64,000 nucleotides of DNA, taken from contig NZ_JAFMYU010000006.1 of NCBI RefSeq assembly GCF_017353255.1, positions 124,001 through 188,000 of the forward strand. The letters run 5' to 3'. A program made the translations under genes and the position numbers. Positions within the stretch are counted from its first letter, which is position 1. Each line of letters begins with the position of its first letter. The notes beneath the pieces are model-generated. The model was not told where the DNA came from. It saw only the letters and a program-made list of their open reading frames with translations, and ran no database searches. The stretch is from Fibrella aquatilis (lineage in GTDB: Bacteria > Bacteroidota > Bacteroidia > Cytophagales > Spirosomataceae). Shown in pieces: positions 15,901 to 23,082 of this stretch.

Positions 15901-16695
15901 ATGGTAGTTTATAACGAACTGCTCGACTGGGGGCGGCAGGGGCTGCGGCTGGTGCCCCGGCTGGTAGTGGCCGTTTTGTTGCTGCTATTTTTCACTATCC
16001 TTTCGCGGTGGGTAAAGCGGTGGGTAGCGGCGGGACTAAACCGCGTCAGCAACAATCAGTCACTGATTAATCTGACGGGTGCCATTGTCCGAACGGCGGT
16101 GGTGGCCGTGGGCATTTTTGCGGCGCTGGGCGTGGTTGGCCTCGAAAAAACGGTTACCTCGCTGCTGGCGGGGGCGGGCGTGATTGCCCTGGCCATTGGC
16201 TTTGCGTTTCAGGACCTTACCGCTAACTTCATATCAGGCATCGTTATTGCCCTGGCCCGGCCCATTCAGGTGGGCGACATAGTAGAGACAAACGGTTTTC
16301 AGGGTCGCGTACTCGACGTGAAACTGCGGTCTATTGTGCTCGACAATGGCCAGGGGCAAACCGTCGAGATTCCCAGCAAAGACGTTTTTCAGAAGCCCAT
16401 CATCAACTTCTCGCGTACAGGACAGCGCCGCATCGATGTGGGGGCGGGGGTGTCGTATACCGATGACCTGGCCAAGGCGCAACTGGCCGCGCAGGCTGCC
16501 GTGCGGCAGTTACCGTTTGTGCTTCCCCACCACCCCGTGGACCTAAATTTTCGCAATTTCGCCGACACCCAGGTTCAGTTCACCCTCAGTTGCTGGATCA
16601 ACCCCGTCCAAACAGACCCCCTCGCCGCCCAAAGCGAAGTCATCAAAGCCGTGAAACGGGCGTTTGATCAGGAGGGAGTGAAGTTTAAAGTTTAG
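15901..16695 (+). CDS. mechanosensitive ion channel, MscS family
   Basis: 264 residues from ATG 15901; upstream in-frame starts (15865, 15886) lie inside a repeat-word palindrome and are unlikely. Membrane segments at about 20-36 and 62-85, then the pore helix rich in Gly/Ala (LLAGAGVIALAIGFAFQDLTANFISGIVIALARPIQVGD), the MscS signature. A beta domain (VLDVKLRSIVLDNGQTVEIPSKDVFQKPIINFS) and a C-terminal alpha/beta domain follow. A small-conductance channel that releases solutes on osmotic downshock. Confidence 0.9.
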   Translation: MVVYNELLDWGRQGLRLVPRLVVAVLLLLFFTILSRWVKRWVAAGLNRVSNNQSLINLTGAIVRTAVVAVGIFAALGVVGLEKTVTSLLAGAGVIALAIGFAFQDLTANFISGIVIALARPIQVGDIVETNGFQGRVLDVKLRSIVLDNGQGQTVEIPSKDVFQKPIINFSRTGQRRIDVGAGVSYTDDLAKAQLAAQAAVRQLPFVLPHHPVDLNFRNFADTQVQFTLSCWINPVQTDPLAAQSEVIKAVKRAFDQEGVKFKV

Positions 16696-16712
16696 ACCTT
16701 AGACCTTGAACT

Positions 16713-17288
16713 CTATTGCTCAAACCCCTTCAACGCCGCGTAGACCCGGTGAGTGGGTAGGCCCATGACGGTGTAGAATGAGCCTTCCAGGCGCGTTACG
16801 CCCACCAACCCAATGAAATCCTGCGCCCCGTACGCCCCAGCCTTGTCGAAGGGCTGGCACACGCGGATGTAGTAGTCGATTTCTTCGTCGGTCAGGTGGG
16901 TGAATTGTACGGTAGCTTCATCGGTGAACGAGATTTGGCCTTCGGGCGAGAGCAGGCACACGCCCGTACGCACCCGATGCGCCCGGCCCGACAACCGGCG
17001 CAGCATCTGATGGGCTTCAGCAGCATCAGCGGGTTTGTTCAAAATCTGATTGTCCAAAATCACAACCGTGTCGGCGCAGAGCACCAGCCGCTGGCCCAAG
17101 TCAGCAGCAAACTGAGCAGCCTTTTCGCGGGCCAGAAAATCGGCCACGTCGTCGGCGGGCATATTAGCAGGGAAGGCCTCGTCGGTGGGGCGCGTCTCGA
17201 TGGTGAACGCCACGCCCATATCGGTCAGCAACTGCCGCCGCCGGGGTGAACCCGATGCCAGTATAAGGGGGTATCTAAGGGGAAACAT
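16713..17288 (-). CDS. maf: Maf family nucleoside triphosphate pyrophosphatase
   Basis: 191 residues. The N-terminal LILASGSPRRRQLLTDMG is the Maf signature; further family blocks are ADTVVILDNQILNKPADAAEAHQMLRRLSGRAHRVRTGV and DKAGAYGAQDFIG. Maf proteins hydrolyse non-canonical or modified nucleoside triphosphates (dTTP/UTP type for YhdE-like members). Cytoplasmic, full length. Confidence 0.92.
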   Translation of the reverse strand: MFPLRYPLILASGSPRRRQLLTDMGVAFTIETRPTDEAFPANMPADDVADFLAREKAAQFAADLGQRLVLCADTVVILDNQILNKPADAAEAHQMLRRLSGRAHRVRTGVCLLSPEGQISFTDEATVQFTHLTDEEIDYYIRVCQPFDKAGAYGAQDFIGLVGVTRLEGSFYTVMGLPTHRVYAALKGFEQ

Positions 17289-17303
17289 GAATTGGAACTA
17301 AAG

Positions 17304-17385
17304 AGAAACAAGAGCTAAGAAGCAAGAGACAAGATCCTAGTAGCTCAGTACCTTCTTGCCTCTGGCTTCTTAGCTCTTGCCTCTA
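17304..17385. repeat. imperfect palindrome between maf and the DUF5686 gene
   Basis: CAAGAGCTAAGAAGC-AGAG-CAAGA words around 17307-17335 pair imperfectly with their complement at about 17350-17383. It occupies nearly all of the 100-bp spacer between the stop of the DUF5686 gene (17389) and the ATG of maf (17288). Confidence 0.6.
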
Positions 17386-17388
17386 ATT

Positions 17389-19989
17389 CTAGAAACTAAA
17401 CTCTACGGCGCCCTTGATGATGAACCGGTCGGTGCCGGGGGTGAGGTAGTTGAGCCGGTGCACAGCCTGAATGCGCAGGAATTTGAAGATGTTGCTAATA
17501 CCATAGCCTGCTTCCATGTAGGGAATCTCAGGATTCAGCACGCCAAATACCGTAGAGGGCTGACCGCTGGGTACCGGACGTGATGAATCTACCTGACGGC
17601 TTCGTGCCTGACGGCTTCCCCACAGCACGTCGGCGTTAGCCCACAGACGCCAGTTCAATTTCTTGATGAGTGGGATCCGGTTAAAGATCACACCATCGAA
17701 ATTATGCTGCCAGTGGAGCGTCACGAATCGGTCGGACACAAATTCGTAGAATTGCATCCGGTTGAAAGTGTTGGGCGCGAAGAAAAACGTGGGGTTGCCC
17801 GTATGTGGAAACAGCAGTGGCGCCGGCAACCGCGACGGAATATACCCCGCCTGAAGCACATACGAGGACCGACCCATCTTACCAAATTTGAGGGTCTGGA
17901 ACGCCCGAAACGAAAACCGGTGGTAGATGAAATCACCACCCAAAATGCGTTGCCCCCGCTGGTATTTGATCCACAACACGGGCGTACGCTTGGTAGCTAC
18001 CGGGATACGCTCGTTGCCGTCCATGACATACGTTTCCTGCCGGGCCAGCCGCGCTTCTACCGACCAGTATGAATCCGTAAAGTCGGGCCGCGTAGGCGAG
18101 TTGTCGTCCAGTTCGGGGTTCACACGATAGTGGAACGGGAAAGTAGGCACAAACGTCCGGTCACCGAGGGTAGCCGTCAGCATCACGCCTTTCAGCGGCT
18201 CGGTCCGTACATAAATTTCCTGCTGATTATTATAAAAACCGCCCTGGTACTTCCCAAACCGGCTAAATGCCTGGAAGATCTTGTTGCCATTAATCAGTTC
18301 GGGGGTGAATCCAAGCCGGTCCAGGTCATATGATGCCCGTGCGCCCATGATGGTCCATTTGCGGCGCGAGAGGATAAAGTCCAGTTCGGCCCCACCCTTG
18401 AAGCGGGCATCGCCGGTGCCATAAGCCGTGTAGGCCCGGAACACCATAGACCGACTGAAATTGCCATTGGTACGGAAGCCCGCCCGAAGCCGCAGCCCTT
18501 CAATGTTATTAACGGCAATGGCGTAGGGATACGGGCCCCAGTCTATAGGGCCGCGCCGGTACCAGCCCGTGGTGGCAATGCGCGTCAGGATTTCGGTGGT
18601 TCGTACAATGGGTACCGCGCGGAGGGTGTCAATCAACCCCTGCGCTTTGCGGTCGCTTGTGCTGAGCGAATCCATGCCACCAAGTTTTTTTCGGGCATTG
18701 GCCCAGTAGGCTTCGTCGGCCAGGGCAGCCTCTTTTTCGTCGCCGTCCAGTTCCTCCAGCGCCATCGTGTTCGACTTGGCGGTGTCGGCAACAGATACGG
18801 TACGGTCGTAGTAGCTGAGGGGCTTAGGCTGGTTGAGTAGAAAACCGCTATTGCGGGTAGTTTGCTGAAGCAGCGCTCCCACCGAATTTTTTCCTACACC
18901 ATACACCTCGGCAGTAGTACGCATCAGGACGGGCATCCAGCCAATCTTATTACCCAACGAATCGAGCGCCGGCTCTAACTCCTGCTCGATCTCCATCCGC
19001 CGCACGTAGTTGAGGTTAGCTTCGGCACCTACTTTTGCCTCAATCATGGTAAGCGCAAAGGTGGTGGTGTCAATAAACATCTTGCCCGTAAACACCAGAT
19101 CCTGCTTGTTTTTAGGATCGAACTGGATTTCGTAGCACACAAAATCGCCGATCCTAGTGGTGTCGGCCAGGTACATCGAATACCATCCTTTCCAGTCGGC
19201 ACCCACCGGCGAGGCGAAATCTTTGCCCAATACGCGCAGGTAGTTCTGGTAGAAATTGTAGCTCAGCGCGTTGCCCCCCACAAACTGCGAAAGGATCTCC
19301 GGCTCAACAATATCCATGCCTTTCAGGCGCGTTTTCACGATGTCTTCGTGCTTCCGTTCCGGCGACTCGCGGTAGAAATAACGGCTCACTGACTCGGTCA
19401 TCATGAGGGGCATCATTTTTCGACCCAGGTCATCGGTGACGGAATCTTTCTTATCCATCGCCGCCATCACTTTCTTAATCAGCGGGTTAGACCGCAGCTT
19501 ATCGGAAATATGGGTGAGCGAAACGGCCGTTTTTGAGTAGCTATCGTACTCATATGCCCGTATACGGCGGCGGTCGTTTTTGTCGATGTTCTTCCGCACG
19601 TTGCGAAGAATGCCCCAGGCGGGATTTTCGCCAGCCCGCACGACTACTTCCTGCAAGACGCGCCCGGCGGGGGGCAGTTTTAGCAGGAGCACCTGATTCA
19701 ATTTAGTTTTGTTGAGAGCAAACCGCTTGATACCAAACCCCATCGAGCTAACATATAGTGAGTCGGTGAGGCGGGTGGTCTTCAGCGTAAAGACACCGTT
19801 TTCATCGGAGGTCACCCCCACGCTCCGGCCCACAAGCGCGACGCTGGAAAAGGGAATCCCTTCGCCTGTGCGGGCGTCGACCACCGTGCCGCTGACCACA
19901 TAGGTAGGCGACTGTGCGTAGGTCAGTTGAGTAAGCAACCAAAAGACAAGGGCAAATGCGCCGAATCGTGCTATGGAGAGGAAGTGCAT
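17389..19989 (-). CDS. DUF5686 outer-membrane protein with carboxypeptidase-like regulatory domain
   Basis: 866 residues from ATG 19989. A signal peptide (to about TYAQ) is followed by a carboxypeptidase regulatory-like (CarboxypepD_reg) beta domain (about 30-115: VVSGTVVDARTGEGIPFSSVAL). The rest is DUF5686: opening AWGILRNVRKNIDKNDRRRIRAYEYDSYSK and closing GAVEFSF, with many amphipathic strands in the last 400 residues consistent with an outer-membrane barrel. The family is common in Bacteroidota and its function unknown. A minus-strand -7 element lies at 20010-20017. Confidence 0.85.
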   Translation of the reverse strand: MHFLSIARFGAFALVFWLLTQLTYAQSPTYVVSGTVVDARTGEGIPFSSVALVGRSVGVTSDENGVFTLKTTRLTDSLYVSSMGFGIKRFALNKTKLNQVLLLKLPPAGRVLQEVVVRAGENPAWGILRNVRKNIDKNDRRRIRAYEYDSYSKTAVSLTHISDKLRSNPLIKKVMAAMDKKDSVTDDLGRKMMPLMMTESVSRYFYRESPERKHEDIVKTRLKGMDIVEPEILSQFVGGNALSYNFYQNYLRVLGKDFASPVGADWKGWYSMYLADTTRIGDFVCYEIQFDPKNKQDLVFTGKMFIDTTTFALTMIEAKVGAEANLNYVRRMEIEQELEPALDSLGNKIGWMPVLMRTTAEVYGVGKNSVGALLQQTTRNSGFLLNQPKPLSYYDRTVSVADTAKSNTMALEELDGDEKEAALADEAYWANARKKLGGMDSLSTSDRKAQGLIDTLRAVPIVRTTEILTRIATTGWYRRGPIDWGPYPYAIAVNNIEGLRLRAGFRTNGNFSRSMVFRAYTAYGTGDARFKGGAELDFILSRRKWTIMGARASYDLDRLGFTPELINGNKIFQAFSRFGKYQGGFYNNQQEIYVRTEPLKGVMLTATLGDRTFVPTFPFHYRVNPELDDNSPTRPDFTDSYWSVEARLARQETYVMDGNERIPVATKRTPVLWIKYQRGQRILGGDFIYHRFSFRAFQTLKFGKMGRSSYVLQAGYIPSRLPAPLLFPHTGNPTFFFAPNTFNRMQFYEFVSDRFVTLHWQHNFDGVIFNRIPLIKKLNWRLWANADVLWGSRQARSRQVDSSRPVPSGQPSTVFGVLNPEIPYMEAGYGISNIFKFLRIQAVHRLNYLTPGTDRFIIKGAVEFSF

Positions 19990-20009
19990 GTGTTGCAAAA
20001 ACGCTTACG

Positions 20010-20017
20010 CAAATATA
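20010..20017 (-). promoter_or_regulatory. -7 promoter element (TATATTTG) for the DUF5686 gene
   Basis: CAAATATA on the plus strand is TATATTTG on the minus strand, an exact TAnnTTTG match, about 20 bases before the ATG at 19989. No TTG at 19-20 bases upstream. The remaining intergenic DNA up to 20362 (about 345 bp, relatively AT-rich) shows nothing else I can identify. Confidence 0.6.
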
Positions 20018-20362
20018 CGGTGTGGAACGCGGGGCAGATTAGTGCAAATGTGTGAAACAGCAATAATCACTCCTGAAACGGTTAAATAGTCGACAGAATT
20101 GATAGATCACGAACGGCCATTTCACCACACGTTGATCAAGTGCCTACGAAAATACATGATTTTAGGCAATTAACGAGGTTAAAAATGAGGCACTTACCTG
20201 CATGTGTGCTATTCATCACCTTACATACCCTAAGTACAAACAACATAGTCAGAAGCCTCTGTGTTCGCCTGTAAAATGGGCTAACACAGCGCCCTTTTGA
20301 CGTGTCATGCAATCGCTGGTAACACGCTATCAGGTAGTTAATACTTACGATACAGCTGAACG

Positions 20363-21616
20363 CTATTTAATTACCGCTCCACCTTTCAGCACCAGTAATA
20401 CCCGCCGTATGTCGGCCATCTGCCGCGTTGGATCACCCATGACGGCCACCAGATCGGCTAGCAGACCAGATCGTATACGCCCCCGGTCGGCCAGATGAAA
20501 CACATCGGCGTTGATAGACGTGGCCGATCGGAGCACCGCCAGGGGTGTCATGCCGTAATCGACCATCAGTTCCAGTTCGCGGGCATTGTCGCCGTGCGGA
20601 AATACGCCTACGTCGCCGCCAGCGCACATAGTTACGCCCGCCGCCAGGGCCTGCCGGAAGGTCTCACGCTTTTGTTTGAGTCGTTCGGGTTCGGGCGTTC
20701 CCCGTTTCCAGCCCCGGTACTGCGCAATGGCATCGCCCGCCGCCACCGTGGGGCACAGCGCCGTGCCGTGCTGCTTCATCAGCGCAAAAATTTCGGGCGT
20801 ACCGGCATCGCCATGCTCCAGGGTTTCGCAGCCCGCCAGAATAGCCCGCCGCATCCCCTCTGCCGAACCGGCATGGGCCACCACACCGCGCCCGCTGCTT
20901 TTGGCTACGGCCACAATCGTCTTCAGTTCGTCAAGCGTGAAGGTTGGTTTTGCCTCGCCCATCAGGCCCCAGCGGTAGTCGGCGTAGACCTTGATCACGT
21001 CGGCCCCTTTGCCAATCTGCCGCCGCACGGCCTGAATCAGCCGGTCGTGCCCGTCGGCTTCTTCAGCTCCCTGCGGCACGTCGATGTCGGGACTAAATCC
21101 CTTGGGCGCATAGCTACCCGTGGCAATAAGTGCCCGCGTAGCTACCACCATGCGCGGCCCCGGAATAATGCCCTTTTCAATAGCCTGTTTCAGACCAACA
21201 TCATCATAATCAGCCCCTTCCGTACCTAAGTCGCGCACGGTGGTAAAGCCTGCCCGCAGCGTTCGCTGGGCGTGTACCGTGGCCCGCGCCACCCGCATAG
21301 ACCGGGCTTCGCGCAGCACCTGATCATCCCAGGGCGTTTCGTTGTAGGGGTGCAACAGCAGGTGCGAATGCCCTTCAATCAACCCCGGCAGCAAGGTGGC
21401 ACCGGGCAGGTCGATCACCGAATCGGTTGGTAACGTTGCCAGCGAAGCCGCAGGCCCCACCACTTCGATCCGGTCATTCTTCACCCGCACCGACCAGTTT
21501 TCGTGAACAGCCTCCCCATCAAACACCCGCGCCGGACGCAACAGCAACGTTTTTTGGGCAAAAGCGGTGGTAGAGAGGCAGAGCGTAAGAAGCAGAGGGC
21601 GGAGGGCTTGGGGCAT
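20363..21616 (-). CDS. secreted amidohydrolase, imidazolonepropionase/prolidase-like
   Basis: 417 residues from ATG 21616; the longer reading frame to 21700 is palindrome sequence. Signal peptide MPQALRPLLLTLCLSTTAFAQ. Amidohydrolase-superfamily metal motifs: HSHLLLH (HxH), DVIKVYADY (carbamylated Lys), VAHAGSAEG, LEHGDAG and a late Asp in MCAGGDVGVF. Members of this branch hydrolyse dipeptides (Xaa-Pro or Xaa-Arg) or related amides; the substrate is unknown. The ATG lies one base from the end of the 53-bp arm of palindrome 21618-21740. Confidence 0.85.
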   Translation of the reverse strand: MPQALRPLLLTLCLSTTAFAQKTLLLRPARVFDGEAVHENWSVRVKNDRIEVVGPAASLATLPTDSVIDLPGATLLPGLIEGHSHLLLHPYNETPWDDQVLREARSMRVARATVHAQRTLRAGFTTVRDLGTEGADYDDVGLKQAIEKGIIPGPRMVVATRALIATGSYAPKGFSPDIDVPQGAEEADGHDRLIQAVRRQIGKGADVIKVYADYRWGLMGEAKPTFTLDELKTIVAVAKSSGRGVVAHAGSAEGMRRAILAGCETLEHGDAGTPEIFALMKQHGTALCPTVAAGDAIAQYRGWKRGTPEPERLKQKRETFRQALAAGVTMCAGGDVGVFPHGDNARELELMVDYGMTPLAVLRSATSINADVFHLADRGRIRSGLLADLVAVMGDPTRQMADIRRVLLVLKGGAVIK

Positions 21617-21617
21617 A

Positions 21618-21740
21618 AACGGGCGAAGAAGGTTTAATGTACAATGAATAATGCACAATGTACAATGCGCTCCGACCGCTCGGCTTCGCGCATTGTACAT
21701 TGTGCATTATTCATTGTACATTAAACCTTCTTCGCCCGTT
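21618..21740. repeat. perfect 53-bp inverted repeat joining two genes
   Basis: Arms 21618-21670 and 21688-21740 are complementary at all 53 positions; loop 17 nt. One arm contains the last six codons and stop of the upstream old yellow enzyme gene (21721-21740). The other ends one base before the start codon of the amidohydrolase. The body uses the word TGTACAATG, shared with palindrome 38338-38452. In the joint transcript the stop of one gene and the leader of the next would be locked in one long hairpin. Confidence 0.92.
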
Positions 21741-22794
21741 CATACTGCACCGGCCAGGGGATGTCTTCACCCAGCGTATGGGCGGCGTGGAGCGGAAAAT
21801 AGGGGTCACGGAGGGATTCACGGGCCAATAGAATCAGATCTGCCTGACCGGCGGCCAGGATGGCCTCGGCCTGTTCGGCGGTGGTGATCAGGCCCACAGC
21901 CCCCGTTGGCATACCCGTTTCACGTTTGATTCGTTCGGCAAACGGCACCTGATAACCTGGGCCAAGTGGGATGGTGGGCCTAGGCACAGTACCGCCCGAT
22001 GAGCAGTCGATGAGATCAACGCCCTGGTCTTTCAGCAAGGCCGAGAGGGCCACCGATTCGTCGGGTGTCCAGCCACCTTCGGCCCAGTCGGTGGCCGAAA
22101 TACGCACAAATAGAGGGTAGTCAGCGGGCCAGATAGCGCGCACGTCGGCCACAATGTCGAGCAGCAACCGTACCCTGTTGTCAAAAGAACCACCGTACTG
22201 GTCGGTGCGCTGATTGCTGATGGGCGATAGAAACTGGTGCAGCAAATAGCCGTGCGCCGCGTGGATCTCGGCCACCACAAACCCCGCCAATAAAGCCCGA
22301 TGGGTCGCTTCGCGGAAGTCGGCACGAATTTTCTGGATGCCCTCTTCGTCCAATGCCGCAGGGACCGGGCTGGTTTCGGCAAAGGCAACAGCACTAGGCG
22401 CTACCGTCTGCCAGCCACCGGGTTCAGTTGGCGAAATGCCCTTCCCACCCTCCCAGGGCCGGTTATGGCTTGCTTTTCGACCCGCATGAGCCAGTTGAAT
22501 ACCCGGTACAGCACCGTTGGCAGTCAGAAAATCGGTGATGCGTTTCAGCCCCGCCACGTGCTCATCCGACCAGATACCCAGGTCGTGGGGCGTGATGCGG
22601 CCTTCGGGCGAGATGGCAGCGGCTTCTGACAGAACCAGCCCCGCACCCCCCACCGCCCGGCTACCCAGGTTCACCAGGTGCCAGTCATTGGCAAACCCAT
22701 CGACGCTGGAGTACTGGCACATGGGTGAGACCACGATACGATTTTTAAACTCAATGCCGCGAAGTGTAAACGGCGAAAAGAGGTGAGAAGGCAT
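21721..22794 (-). CDS. namA: old yellow enzyme family NADPH dehydrogenase (YqjM/NamA-like)
   Basis: 357 residues from ATG 22794. A TIM-barrel flavoprotein: LFSPFTLRGIEFKNRIVVSPMCQYSS (YqjM-type N-terminus with Cys and Tyr near FMN), the paired substrate residues HAGRKAS, EIHAAHGYLLHQFLSPISNQRTDQYGGSFDNR, and phosphate-binding AVGLITTAEQAEAILAAGQADLILLAR. Reduces activated C=C bonds with NADPH. The terminal residues ERAKKV are encoded by one arm of palindrome 21618-21740. Confidence 0.92.
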   Translation of the reverse strand: MPSHLFSPFTLRGIEFKNRIVVSPMCQYSSVDGFANDWHLVNLGSRAVGGAGLVLSEAAAISPEGRITPHDLGIWSDEHVAGLKRITDFLTANGAVPGIQLAHAGRKASHNRPWEGGKGISPTEPGGWQTVAPSAVAFAETSPVPAALDEEGIQKIRADFREATHRALLAGFVVAEIHAAHGYLLHQFLSPISNQRTDQYGGSFDNRVRLLLDIVADVRAIWPADYPLFVRISATDWAEGGWTPDESVALSALLKDQGVDLIDCSSGGTVPRPTIPLGPGYQVPFAERIKRETGMPTGAVGLITTAEQAEAILAAGQADLILLARESLRDPYFPLHAAHTLGEDIPWPVQYERAKKV

Positions 22795-22800
22795 GGTTAG

Positions 22801-23060
22801 AGGCAAGAAATGAGAGGCAAGAAATGAGAAGCAAGAAACAAGAGTTAAGCAGTAGAAGACGGCTGTCCATTTTAGAAGATAAAAAGAACCCGATATGTTC
22901 GGAGCAGGCCAGTCTTTGTTAGATACCGTGCTGCCGGGTTTCCTAATCCGGCGGCACAACAGACTCTTATCGCTCATTTCTTATCTCTTACCTCTTACCT
23001 CTTACCTCTTACCTCTCAACTCTTGTCTCTCAACTCTTGTCTCTCACCTCTTATCTGTAT
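22801..23060. repeat. tandem short repeats and REP-like hairpin in a divergent intergenic region
   Basis: This 288-bp gap holds several elements. GCAAGAAATGAGA words lie at 22803-22845. A strong hairpin lies at 22928-22957, with 10-bp arms GTGCTGCCGG and CCGGCGGCAC around a GTTTCCTAAT loop, extended by an outer AGTCT/AGACT pairing (REP-like). Four perfect copies of heptamer CTTACCT lie at 22987-23014, and two copies of the 14-mer CTCAACTCTTGTCT at 23015-23042. The simple repeats end 40 bases before the glutaminase start. The outer words pair imperfectly with each other. Confidence 0.7.
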
Positions 23061-23082
23061 CAAATTAAAATAGTTAAAAAAT

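Noticed and set aside
22911-22966. Hairpin considered as a tRNA
   Set aside because: No acceptor stem with discriminator, no T-arm GTTCGA motif and only one long hairpin.
22987-23042. Tandem repeats considered as a CRISPR array
   Set aside because: Units are 7 and 14 bases with no spacers and no cas genes.
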